Virus record (IMG/VR): IMGVR_UViG_3300046740_000356
Span: 1 to 44,280 of that record
Length of the DNA: 44,280 bases
From: a virus
Direction: 5' to 3' (one strand)
Made by a program: the position numbers and the translations under genes. The notes under the pieces were generated by a model. The model did not search any database. It was not told where the DNA came from and was given only the letters and a program-made list of their open reading frames with translations. Shown here one piece after another: positions 16,066 through 24,550 of this stretch (the stretch's first letter is position 1; each line of letters starts with the position of its first letter).

Positions 16066-16757
16066 TGCAGACCGACACCCTCGCGAATTGCGTCTACGCG
16101 CTGCGGGCAGAGGCAGGACACAGCCTGTCGTCGGCGCAGGGGCAAAACCTCGTCGATGTCCTCAAGTACCTGCTGAAACGCTCTCAGCAAGAGTTGTGGA
16201 CCGCCTACCAGTGGCCGACGCTGATGCAGTCGGGTGACACGCAAATGGTCGCCGGGCAGTACCTCTACGCCTACCCCTCGGGCTTCGATTTCGAGGCGAT
16301 CCGGCAGAGCTACACGGCGCCCGCCAGCTCTTCCCAGTGGCTGCCGCTCGCCTACGGCATCGACGAAACCTACATCATGCCCGGCGGCGCCAACTCTCAG
16401 AGCGGAGATGGCCCGCAGCTCTGGCGGCCCGAGCTGGATAAATTCCGGGTCTGGCCGACACCGATCTCCGCGAACAACTGGACCCGCTTCCGCGGCATGA
16501 AGCCGCTCAACCCGTTCATTGCGGACACGGACGTCTCGACCCTCGACGCGATGGCGATCGTCCTGTTCATCGCGGCAGAACTTCTTGCCCGCTCCAAAGC
16601 CGAAGACGCGGCGAACAAGCTCAAGAAAGCGCAGTCCCATCTCCTCGCGGTGTTGGGGAACACAGTCTCCGCCAAGAGAAGGATCTCGACGCTCGGCTCG
16701 TCCGTGCGAGTGCGACTCCCGGCGCAGGGCGTCGATTTCATTCCCCTGCACGGGTGA
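16065..16757 (+). CDS. head-tail adaptor (tail tubular A-like)
   Basis: A 230-residue protein. It starts with helices (TDTLANCVYALRAEAGHSLS, LVDVLKYLLKRSQQELWTAY), then WPTLMQSGDTQMVAGQYLYA, and ends in a long helical stretch (IAAELLARSKAEDAANKLKK). This is the layout of podophage adaptor proteins that bind under the portal. The length is close to the roughly 200-residue family norm. The gene lies between capsid and nozzle genes, as expected. Confidence 0.7.
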   Translation: MQTDTLANCVYALRAEAGHSLSSAQGQNLVDVLKYLLKRSQQELWTAYQWPTLMQSGDTQMVAGQYLYAYPSGFDFEAIRQSYTAPASSSQWLPLAYGIDETYIMPGGANSQSGDGPQLWRPELDKFRVWPTPISANNWTRFRGMKPLNPFIADTDVSTLDAMAIVLFIAAELLARSKAEDAANKLKKAQSHLLAVLGNTVSAKRRISTLGSSVRVRLPAQGVDFIPLHG

Positions 16758-16760
16758 GCT

Positions 16761-17246
16761 ATGGCGAGCCTGGCAGAGACCCTCTCCGCGGCGGTGTCCG
16801 ACCAGCTCCCCAAGCGCCACCGGCTGCCGCGATCGGCAGCGGCGATGGAGGCGATCCAGCCACCGCTCACCCCGGAGGAGCGGAACCTCTACGACCACCA
16901 TCTTTACAATATGCGCCACGGCAAGTGGATCGACCAAGGCGGCGGGACGTTCTCGACCGTCATCCAGCGCAACGAAGACGGTGGTGACTACGGCGGCATC
17001 CCCGGACGCGCCTATAATTTTCCCTCGGTGTGGAACGGCAAAGAGCTGAAGGGCGATGCCCTCTACGATGCCGTCCAGCCGATGTCGCAGTGGCCGAACT
17101 ACGCCCCCACTTACATCCCCGGTGCTCCCGTCACCAGCTACGAGAACGCCGACGCTCGCTACCTCGGCCAGATGCACGACCCGATGGCGCTCGATGTGAT
17201 GTCGCCGGAAGCCTACCACCAATATCTTCAGTCCCTGAAGCGGTAG
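16761..17246 (+). CDS. hypothetical connector-region protein, 161 aa
   Basis: A soluble protein rich in Tyr and Pro, with no signal peptide (MASLAETLSAAVSDQLPKRH ...). The middle stretch (LYDHHLYNMRHGKWIDQGG, TFSTVIQRNEDGG, YNFPSVWNGKEL) resembles a short conserved protein of unknown function found in podophage virion operons. It starts four bases after the adaptor and ends before the nozzle gene. Confidence 0.65.
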   Translation: MASLAETLSAAVSDQLPKRHRLPRSAAAMEAIQPPLTPEERNLYDHHLYNMRHGKWIDQGGGTFSTVIQRNEDGGDYGGIPGRAYNFPSVWNGKELKGDALYDAVQPMSQWPNYAPTYIPGAPVTSYENADARYLGQMHDPMALDVMSPEAYHQYLQSLKR

Positions 17247-17255
17247 GGGGCGGCC

Positions 17256-18671
17256 ATCCCTTACCTCGCCATCGACAACTTCGCCGCCGGATTGGACACG
17301 CGCAAGAGCGCCCTGACGTCGGCGCCGGGCACCCTCCAGCGACTCAAGAACGCCACCATCACCCCCGGCGGCGAGGTCGCCAAGCGCCGAGCTTTCGTCC
17401 AGGTCGCTGATCTCACTGGTTCTTTCGGCCTCGCCGCGACCGAGTCCGTCGTCTACGCTTTCACCCGCAACGTCTCGATTGGGCCGCCGGTCCTTTCGGT
17501 GCCGGGGGTTTCGCTCATCTATCAGCGACTTCCCAATTCTTCACCAACCCTGGCGCAGACCGACTACGATACCTTCGGCGGCCAGATTTACCTCGTCACC
17601 TACGACCCCGCGGGTGCCGCCAACGCCAGGACGTTTCACTACTACAACGGGGCGCTGGTCGCCGACGCTTCGGCGGCGCTGGCGAAGGGTCTCTATATCC
17701 GGACATACAAGTCCAAGATCTACGCCGTGAGCGGCACCAACCTCTATTTCTGCTCGCTCGACTCCCCGATGACCTGGACGTCCGGCACGGGGTTCGGTTT
17801 CATCAACCTGGCTAACAAAGACTCTGGCGGCGAGCTACTCACCTCGTTGGAGGTCTACTACGACAAGCTCGGGGTGTTCTCGTCGGTGGCGACCCAGCTT
17901 TGGGGCGTCGATCCGGACCCGGCGCAGAACGCCATCGACCAGATCCTCAGAGCTTCGGGCACGATCGCGCCTCTCTCGACGCAGCAATACGGGTCGGGCG
18001 ACGTGCTCTTCCTCTCGCAGAGCGGTATCCGGAGTGTCCGGGCGCGGGACAGCTCCAACGCTGCCGCGGTGTCCGATATTGGTTCCCCAATTGATGCCCT
18101 CATCCAGGCGCTCTACACCACCCGGGGGTCGAGCTACTTCTCTCAGGCCAAGGCGCTTCTCGAACCGATCGTCGGGCGTTTCTGGATGGTGTTCCCGAAC
18201 GAGATCTACGTCCTGTCGGCTTTCCCTGGCCCGAAGATCACGGCGTGGAGTTACTACACGGTCCCCTTCACCATCACCCAGGCGGTGACCTGCGGCGGCA
18301 GGATTTTCCTCCGCGACACCGCCGACAAGCTCTATGTCTATGGCGGCAACGACGGCAACGCCTACGACAACTGCGGGGTCGAGCTAAGACTCCCTTACCT
18401 GGATATGGGCAAGCCGGGGACGAACAAGATCTTCCAGGGCATCGATGTCACCGTGCAAGGCGCCTGGACGATAAAAAGCTCGCTCGACTTCACCAATCCA
18501 GACAGTGAGGACACTCTCGGCACGTTCACCTATCCGACCTGGCGGGACGGGACGGCTGGGTTCGAGGGGCAGAGCACGCACGTCTCGATGCGCTTCTACA
18601 ACACCGACGCCAACTCGGCGCTCCTGTCCAATGCGGCCATCCACTACAATTTGGCGGAGGAGGACACCTGA
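17256..18671 (+). CDS. tail nozzle-like protein, apparently starting at ATC
   Basis: A 471-residue protein if begun at ATC 17256. The text PYLAIDNFAAGLDTRKSALT matches the usual N-terminus of this family (a Met followed directly by such a sequence). A stop sits three codons upstream, and AGGGGG is about five bases from the ATC. The only other in-frame start nearby is TTG 17292, which would drop the conserved N-terminus. The body is beta-rich with Trp/Tyr/Gly motifs (ITPGGEVAKRRAF, WSYYTVPFTI, YVYGGNDG), like nozzle or stabilisation proteins of short tails. The stop overlaps the next start by one base. Confidence 0.7.
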   Translation: MPYLAIDNFAAGLDTRKSALTSAPGTLQRLKNATITPGGEVAKRRAFVQVADLTGSFGLAATESVVYAFTRNVSIGPPVLSVPGVSLIYQRLPNSSPTLAQTDYDTFGGQIYLVTYDPAGAANARTFHYYNGALVADASAALAKGLYIRTYKSKIYAVSGTNLYFCSLDSPMTWTSGTGFGFINLANKDSGGELLTSLEVYYDKLGVFSSVATQLWGVDPDPAQNAIDQILRASGTIAPLSTQQYGSGDVLFLSQSGIRSVRARDSSNAAAVSDIGSPIDALIQALYTTRGSSYFSQAKALLEPIVGRFWMVFPNEIYVLSAFPGPKITAWSYYTVPFTITQAVTCGGRIFLRDTADKLYVYGGNDGNAYDNCGVELRLPYLDMGKPGTNKIFQGIDVTVQGAWTIKSSLDFTNPDSEDTLGTFTYPTWRDGTAGFEGQSTHVSMRFYNTDANSALLSNAAIHYNLAEEDT

Positions 18672-19261
18672 TGTCCAACAACGCGAACAATCGTCTCCTG
18701 CAACAGGCGTTGCAGGCTGAGGGCCTCTACAAAGGCAAGATCGACGGTGTCATCGGGCCCCTGACCCGGAAAGCCCTGGAGCTGCACGACAAGGCGAAGA
18801 ACCAACCCCTTCCAAGGGAACGGCCAGGGCCTCCCGTGCCGCTCTCGCCGGAGATGACCGCGGGTGCTCCCGGCGGCCCCAGCGCTGTCGCCGACATGCA
18901 GCTTTCGATGCTCCCGGACACGCCACCGATGTCGCCGCCGTCGATGGGCAGGCCAGATCCGGCTTCGGCCGAGTGGATCAGATCGGCTCTCGGCGCCGTG
19001 CTCGGTGGCCGTGACCGGGTGCCCGAAAACCCGCTGGTGCGGATGCGAAGCAACCTCCCGGACGTCACCTCGGCGCCGCCGCCCGCATACAAGCCCAACT
19101 TCGCCGGGGACTACGGCTCGCCAAGCGCGCCGATGGACCCGAGCCTGGAGCCGTTCATGCGGAAGCTGGAGGTGGTCACCTCGCAGCCGCCGATGGGCAT
19201 GACCGGAGAACTGCCGCTCGGCTACACGCTGGCGCGGGCGCTGCGGGCTTCCCAGCAATGA
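18671..19261 (+). CDS. virion protein with N-terminal peptidoglycan-binding domain
   Basis: A 196-residue protein. Residues about 7-37 (LLQQALQAEGLYKGKIDGVI then GPLTRKALELHDK) match the PG_binding_1 fold. The rest is disordered and rich in Pro, Met and Ser. It could position the tail or ejection apparatus on the cell wall. It overlaps the next gene by four bases. Confidence 0.75.
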   Translation: MSNNANNRLLQQALQAEGLYKGKIDGVIGPLTRKALELHDKAKNQPLPRERPGPPVPLSPEMTAGAPGGPSAVADMQLSMLPDTPPMSPPSMGRPDPASAEWIRSALGAVLGGRDRVPENPLVRMRSNLPDVTSAPPPAYKPNFAGDYGSPSAPMDPSLEPFMRKLEVVTSQPPMGMTGELPLGYTLARALRASQQ

Positions 19262-19740
19262 CCGTCGAGATCCGCCAACCCACGTTTGACGACGTCCTCC
19301 ATGTCGCCAAAAACCTTCGGGCCGAAGACATCCAGGAGCTTTCGGCCACCCGCGACCTCTCGCTCCCGACGACGTTGGCGACGTCAGCCTGGTGCGCGCG
19401 CTACAAGCGTTGTGCATACTGGGACGGAGAGCCGGTTTTTGCTTTCGGCGTGTCCGCGGTCACCCACGACCACGGCCAAGCCTGGGGCTTCGGCACGGAC
19501 AAATCCTCTCTCGTGACTCGGGCCGTGACGAAGTACATCAAGAAGACTATGGTCCCGGACCAGCTTGCTGCCGGGTTCACCGCTGTGCAGGCTTTGGGCT
19601 ACCCCACGAACCGGGTGTCGTGGCGCTGGCTCAAGCATCTGGGCTTTAGCCCTATCGCCAACTTGGCCGGGATTGGTGCGGCGGGACAAGACCTCATTCT
19701 GTGGGTCACGACCGCTGATGAACATCGCGCTGCGGCATAA
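19258..19740 (+). CDS. T7 gp13-like internal virion protein (GNAT-like fold)
   Basis: A 160-residue protein with the GNAT-like pattern MTVEIRQPTFDDVLHVAKNL, REDI-type helices, and WRWLKHLGFSPI near residue 123. The layout is that of internal virion protein A of T7-like phages (DUF2833-type). The acetyl-CoA loop is not clear, so it may be structural. It is coupled to the upstream gene by an ATGA overlap and overlaps the next start by 23 bases. Confidence 0.7.
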   Translation: MTVEIRQPTFDDVLHVAKNLRAEDIQELSATRDLSLPTTLATSAWCARYKRCAYWDGEPVFAFGVSAVTHDHGQAWGFGTDKSSLVTRAVTKYIKKTMVPDQLAAGFTAVQALGYPTNRVSWRWLKHLGFSPIANLAGIGAAGQDLILWVTTADEHRAAA

Positions 19741-20230
19741 GCTCGTCGCTGAGACCCTCGACGGCGTGGACTTCACTCTCGCCGTCCCCGGCGACGCCGA
19801 AGAACTCTCGTTGCTGTTCGAGACGTTCTTTGCTGAAGCCGATTACAAATCCCGCGGGATCGTCTTCTCCATTCTCAAGGCCAGGATATGGCTCCGCCGG
19901 GTGATCGGGCTCGGTTCGTGTCCGCACTTCATCGCCCGGACACACGGCTACGAGGGCAAGATCGTCGGGGTCACGTCCTACTCCCTCGATGAGAGCTTCT
20001 GCGAAGACCCGGTGGCCGTTCTCGGCACCCTCTATGTCGTCCCCTCGCATAGGAAGTCCCCGATCGGGCGCATCCTCGTCGCGGTTGCCACCGAAGCCGC
20101 CAAAGGTGACGGCGCCGTCGCTTTCCACGCGCCCCTCGCGTCCGGAATGGTCGAGATGAAGAGCCTGGTGAACTTGTTTACGAAAGCCGGTTTTGTCGAA
20201 GTCGGCACGATCCTCGGAAGGAGCCTCTGA
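19718..20230 (+). CDS. GNAT-family acetyltransferase-like protein
   Basis: A 170-residue protein. ATG 19718 is inside the end of the preceding gene; an in-frame start upstream would lengthen that overlap without adding homology. LGTLYVVPSHRKSPIGRILV contains the beta4-loop-helix (R/Q-x2-G-x-G/A) region of GNAT enzymes, followed by FTKAGFVEVGTILGRSL. It lies beside another GNAT-like virion gene, so it may be a packaged protein or a host-modifying enzyme. The stop overlaps the next start. Confidence 0.7.
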   Translation: MNIALRHKLVAETLDGVDFTLAVPGDAEELSLLFETFFAEADYKSRGIVFSILKARIWLRRVIGLGSCPHFIARTHGYEGKIVGVTSYSLDESFCEDPVAVLGTLYVVPSHRKSPIGRILVAVATEAAKGDGAVAFHAPLASGMVEMKSLVNLFTKAGFVEVGTILGRSL

Positions 20231-20727
20231 TGGGTGGAAAAGCACCGGGCGGCGGCACGGGGGGTGCCGGAAAAGGCGGCGGAGGTGGCGCTCCCATGTC
20301 CGCAGCGGCGGCCGACCAGGCCAACGCCACCCGCAGGCAGAACGTCTACACGACTGTCGGGGGACTCTCCCGCCCCGGGGGAGGAAGTGCTCCCGGTGCT
20401 CCACCCAATCCCCGTGTCCGACCGTCAGGCCCAGCCGGGCCACCGAAGTCTCCCGGCGGGGCGGGGGTGCCGCTGCCGCCAATGCGCCCGGACACCGGAC
20501 CCGGAGCTGGTTTGTCGGCGGGGGCGCTGCCCGCGCCCGTGGACGAAAGCATGGCGGCATCGCCGTTGTCGCGGCTGTTCACCAACCCGACCGGGGTAAC
20601 GACGGCAGATTATATGTCGAGCATGACCCCCGAGCAGAAGCGGAACTGGGCGAAGACACAGTCCAAACGCCCGTTGATCCCATCTTCCGGGGGGCTTCCT
20701 GTCGCTCCTGATTTTACGAGGCTCTAG
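20230..20727 (+). CDS. disordered Gly/Pro-rich virion protein
   Basis: A 165-residue protein starting MGGKAPGGGTGGAGKGGGGG, with long Gly/Pro/Ala runs and little predicted order. A C-terminal segment (ASPLSRLFTNPTGVTTADYM) resembles the LSPLAxLF motif of nearby proteins. Codon use is that of the neighbours. It starts at a TGATG overlap. Probably a minor head or ejection component; no family is recognised. Confidence 0.6.
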   Translation: MGGKAPGGGTGGAGKGGGGGAPMSAAAADQANATRRQNVYTTVGGLSRPGGGSAPGAPPNPRVRPSGPAGPPKSPGGAGVPLPPMRPDTGPGAGLSAGALPAPVDESMAASPLSRLFTNPTGVTTADYMSSMTPEQKRNWAKTQSKRPLIPSSGGLPVAPDFTRL

Positions 20728-20730
20728 GTC

Positions 20731-21762
20731 ATGGGCGGGAAAACGCACGCCGACAACTCGGCGATCGTCAAAGAGCAGAAGAAACAATCCGACGACGCCC
20801 TCGCCAAGGAAGCCAAGCGACAAGCTCGTCTTGATCTTGGTCTCAAAAAGATCGGCTACGCTTTTGACGGTAAGCCCGTCACCGCGCCGACCGCGCACAC
20901 GTTCGATTGGAAAACCTTTCAGCCGGTAGCCACCAAGGACAAGACCGGAAAAACTATCGCGCAAGGGAAGCTTCCGACCGGCTTCACCTACGTCCAGATC
21001 GACCCGAAGACCGGAAAGGCCGTATCTGGAACCCCGGCCCAAGCCGCTACTACCGGCGGGGCCGTTGCCGATCCCTACGCTGGCGCCGCCGGTTCGGGTT
21101 ATGGCGCAGGCACCGTCAGCTTGACCCCTGGCAAGGCCGCAGTCCCGGCGGGACCGGCTCCGGCGTCTACCGGCGCCGTCTGGGCGATCCAGGGGCCGAA
21201 AGGCAAGATCTACAAGAAGGGCGATGTCGTCCCGTATTCCTCCGACGATCCGACCGGCGCGACGACCGGCGGCTTCACCGACGAGTGGTTCAACAACTAC
21301 GGCCAGACCGAGAAGAACTACTACCACCAAGACATCAACGAGCAGTATGGCAAGGCCAAGGATCAAGCGACCTTCGCTCACTATCGAGCCGGAACCGGCG
21401 ACTCGTCGGCGGCCGCCACCACCGCGGCAGATCTCGCCGCGCAGAACGACAAGAACCTCAACGCCGTCGATCTCAAAGCCGACGCTGACGTCGGAAACCT
21501 TCGTACCGCTGTCGCCGACGCCAAGACCAAGGCCATCAACCAGCTCTATGCGACCGAGAACCCCGACGTCGCCACCAATCAGGCCCTGGCTGCCGTCAAC
21601 ACCCTGACCAACACGCAGCCCGACCTCTCCCCGCTGGCGCAGCTCTTCAACATCGCCTCGATCGGCGGCGCCAACATCATGTCGAAGATGCGTAACTCCG
21701 GCTACATCGGCGACTTCCAGTCGGGCCTGCCGCCGAACACCGGCTCCGGCCATATCGTATAG
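20731..21762 (+). CDS. internal virion protein candidate with C-terminal LSPLA motif
   Basis: A 343-residue protein (MGGKTHADNSAIVKEQKKQS ...). The first 50 residues form a charged helix, and the middle is Ala/Thr/Gly-rich. Helices at residues 225-290 are rich in Ala/Asp/Lys. Near the end is QPDLSPLAQLFNIASIGGAN, a motif repeated in other proteins of this operon. The start follows the previous stop by three bases. It may be an ejection protein; no known family is assigned. Confidence 0.65.
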   Translation: MGGKTHADNSAIVKEQKKQSDDALAKEAKRQARLDLGLKKIGYAFDGKPVTAPTAHTFDWKTFQPVATKDKTGKTIAQGKLPTGFTYVQIDPKTGKAVSGTPAQAATTGGAVADPYAGAAGSGYGAGTVSLTPGKAAVPAGPAPASTGAVWAIQGPKGKIYKKGDVVPYSSDDPTGATTGGFTDEWFNNYGQTEKNYYHQDINEQYGKAKDQATFAHYRAGTGDSSAAATTAADLAAQNDKNLNAVDLKADADVGNLRTAVADAKTKAINQLYATENPDVATNQALAAVNTLTNTQPDLSPLAQLFNIASIGGANIMSKMRNSGYIGDFQSGLPPNTGSGHIV

Positions 21763-21773
21763 GAGGCACGCCT

Positions 21774-22421
21774 TTGTGTGACCCGACCATCATGGCTGTC
21801 GCCAGCATGGCCTCCGGCATCGCCGACTTTGCCGGTCAGTCGAGCGCCCAGGCCAAGCAGAAACAGTCATACGACGAATGGTTCGCCCAACAGGAGAAGA
21901 ACCGGGTCGAGCAGGGGAAGCAGCAGGAGCACGCCCGGCAGCTCGCCGACCAGGCCCGCGCCCAGACCGTCAATGACGTGTCCGGGCCGGTGGCCGCTCA
22001 GGCTCAGGGGGCTGAAGCCGATCGCCTTGCTGCCGAACTCCGCAGCTCCTCGCCCTTGACCGCGGACGCTCCCGCCGCAGGCGATCCCGGAGCTGCCGGG
22101 GTCACCACTTCAGCCGCAGATCCTTACCTCCTGTCGCCGTCGCAGGGCGAGAACAGCGACGCCTTCAAGTCGGACCTGGCGAGCAAGATCCACACGGCGT
22201 CATTGGCTGCAAAGGAGCGCATCAAGAACATGGCGGCAGTCGGCAGCTACACGAACTCGTCGCAGGGGCTCGACCGATATTTCTCCAAAATGTTCCAGCG
22301 CAGCGGCCAGGGCATCGACCTGCAAAACGAGAAGCGCCGCGGTGACCTCGCCGTCTACGGCATCCAGCAGGCCGTGCAGCCGGTGGCGTGGAGTTATACG
22401 CCGGGTCTGAGGATCGGCTAA
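21774..22421 (+). CDS. T7 gp14-like internal virion protein
   Basis: A 215-residue protein starting at TTG with AGGAGG seven bases upstream. The N-terminus MCDPTIMAVASMASGIADFA matches the MC-x-P hydrophobic start of gp14-like ejection proteins. A long Gln/Glu/Arg helix follows, and the C-terminus (LYGIQQAVQPVAWSYTPGLR-like) is typical. In T7 such proteins leave the head to form a channel across the outer membrane. It is followed by two very large genes, as in T7 (gp15, gp16). Confidence 0.75.
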   Translation: MCDPTIMAVASMASGIADFAGQSSAQAKQKQSYDEWFAQQEKNRVEQGKQQEHARQLADQARAQTVNDVSGPVAAQAQGAEADRLAAELRSSSPLTADAPAAGDPGAAGVTTSAADPYLLSPSQGENSDAFKSDLASKIHTASLAAKERIKNMAAVGSYTNSSQGLDRYFSKMFQRSGQGIDLQNEKRRGDLAVYGIQQAVQPVAWSYTPGLRIG

Positions 22422-24550
22422 TGGGGAACCTCAGCCTTCGGGTCAATCAGGGCCCGACGCTCAACCTCTCGGACATCTTCAAGAGCGCCGCGGCCGATCC
22501 GGACACGGTCATGAAGCTGGAGCTGGCGAAGTCGAAGATCTGGAACGACTACTACCAGAACCAAAACTACATGGCGTCGTCGGAGTACGCCCGCCAGCAG
22601 GCCGCGCAGGAAGCCCAGAAGACCGCCGACCTTCAGAAGCTTGCCCAGACCCGGGAGGGATCGGTGGCGGGCCTCGAACGCGGCTATGTCGGCGCCATAC
22701 CTCTGCCCCCGAACCAGCCGGTGCCGGTCGAACTCTCCCGGATCGCAGGACCCGTGAATGGGGTGCCGGTGTCCGCACCTCCGGCTATCGTCGATCAGAA
22801 TTTCTACGACAACCAGGTCGCCGGAGCGAAGGCCCGGGCACGATTGGACGCCTACCTCGCCAAAGACGCCACCGACGTCGAAAGCGCCTACGGCAAGAGC
22901 ATCGGTCAGGAGACCCTCACCGCGGGCCTCACCCCGGGCGGACCAGCGGCGGTCACCCCCGACCAGCTCCGGCTCGGCTCGACGCTCTACACCGGCAACG
23001 CGCCGACCACGACCACGATGATGACCTCGGGCGACACCGCGCCGGGGATCTTCGCCAACCAGGACGCTGCCGCCAAGGAGCTGGCGAAGGCCAACGTGCC
23101 CGAGACCAAGATCGTCAACGGTGTCCTGGTCCGGGGCACTCCGGCGGGCGGCGCCTACGCCCCGGTCGCGGGGGCTCCGCAGCGTCCCCTCGGCGACGCC
23201 GAAATGGCTCTCGCCCGGCAAGAGGCTGCCCGGATCGAGGCCAAGCCCCCCGAGCTGCGGACACCGGAAGAGAATGCTCTCTACCCAAAACTGAAAGACG
23301 AGATCGCCAAGGCCGACCAGGTCGCCCTGCCCGACAAGACCCGACTCCTGGAGCGCACTCCGAGCGGCGGTGTCCAGGACGTGCCGGGATCGCAAGCACC
23401 GGCAGGCGAAGCCAGAGCCTTCGGCTCGACCGGCATCGAGGCCGACTACAACACCAATCTCCTCCGGCTCAATGCCAAGCTCCGCAGCGGACAGCCGCTC
23501 AACCCCGACGAACAAGACCTCTACGGCGCGTCGTACAGCGGCCTGGCGAAGGACCACTGGGAGCAGCGCGACACCGTCAACGGTCAAGCCAAGTGGGTGT
23601 TCGTCAAAGGCGTCGTGTCCGGGCGGTTCCCGGACCCGAGCCAGATCGGCGCCGACGGACGCCTGATCGGGGCGGGTCCAGCTCCTGCCGCGGCCCAGCA
23701 GTTGGTCCCGGGGACGAACAACGTCCTGGCAGACCCGGCAGCGGCTGCCGCTGTGGCTCCGACGCTCACGCCGCCGCCCACGACCGGGCCGCAAGTCGTA
23801 CCGGCCAAGACCGCACCGGACGGGACCCAAGCGCCGCTCAACGCGGGCGACGTCATCCAGGGTTTCGATCAGATCAAACCGATGACCGAAGGCGCGCAGA
23901 AAGACGCGCGCCTTGTCCCGCTCCTTATGATCGCTTACGCGCACATGCGCGACTTCCCGCCGGAGGATCTGCCGAACGCCTTCTGGAAAGTGTGGACCGA
24001 CCCGGGCGAGGACCCAAGCATTGCCCAGACCTATATCGCGTCGCTGGCCCCCGGGCCGGTGAAGCAGTACGCGCAGATGATGAACCAGTTCTCGCTTAAC
24101 CTTTACCTGCTCTCGGGCGCGGCCTTCCCGCAGTCCGAACGCGGGCGCAATCTCCAGGTCTTTATCCCGACCCTCGGCGATGACGCCAAGACTCGCGCCC
24201 AGAAGTTCGAGGCGATGGGAAGTCTCATCAACTCGATCCAGAACAGCGCCTGGCAGACCGACCCGACCACCCGGCATCTCTTCCAGAAACAGGCGCACGA
24301 CCTCTACCGGGTGGACCTCAACGACAATCCCGTGGCGCCGCCACAGAACGATCCCTATGCCCCGGTCGATACGACTGCTCCGGACACGGGAGGGGTGGCA
24401 GCACCGACGACATTCTCTGATGGGAAACCCCTGACACGGATGCCGGAAGGGGTCGGCATCGATCCCGCGGATTGGCCGAACTTCGACGAACAGGGCAGGG
24501 CCGACGCCTACCAGCTTGAACAAGCGCTCAAGGCCAAAGGGGCACCATAA
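22421..24550 (+). CDS. large internal virion protein candidate, 709 aa
   Basis: ATG 22421 overlaps the preceding stop (TAATG); the open frame extends upstream, but only as a shadow. Residues about 1-80 are helical with many Gln/Tyr (MKLELAKSKIWNDYYQNQN), and the body is rich in Pro, Ala and Asp. Position after a gp14-like gene and size suggest a gp15-like periplasmic ejection component. No enzymatic motif was found. Confidence 0.65.
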   Translation: MGNLSLRVNQGPTLNLSDIFKSAAADPDTVMKLELAKSKIWNDYYQNQNYMASSEYARQQAAQEAQKTADLQKLAQTREGSVAGLERGYVGAIPLPPNQPVPVELSRIAGPVNGVPVSAPPAIVDQNFYDNQVAGAKARARLDAYLAKDATDVESAYGKSIGQETLTAGLTPGGPAAVTPDQLRLGSTLYTGNAPTTTTMMTSGDTAPGIFANQDAAAKELAKANVPETKIVNGVLVRGTPAGGAYAPVAGAPQRPLGDAEMALARQEAARIEAKPPELRTPEENALYPKLKDEIAKADQVALPDKTRLLERTPSGGVQDVPGSQAPAGEARAFGSTGIEADYNTNLLRLNAKLRSGQPLNPDEQDLYGASYSGLAKDHWEQRDTVNGQAKWVFVKGVVSGRFPDPSQIGADGRLIGAGPAPAAAQQLVPGTNNVLADPAAAAAVAPTLTPPPTTGPQVVPAKTAPDGTQAPLNAGDVIQGFDQIKPMTEGAQKDARLVPLLMIAYAHMRDFPPEDLPNAFWKVWTDPGEDPSIAQTYIASLAPGPVKQYAQMMNQFSLNLYLLSGAAFPQSERGRNLQVFIPTLGDDAKTRAQKFEAMGSLINSIQNSAWQTDPTTRHLFQKQAHDLYRVDLNDNPVAPPQNDPYAPVDTTAPDTGGVAAPTTFSDGKPLTRMPEGVGIDPADWPNFDEQGRADAYQLEQALKAKGAP

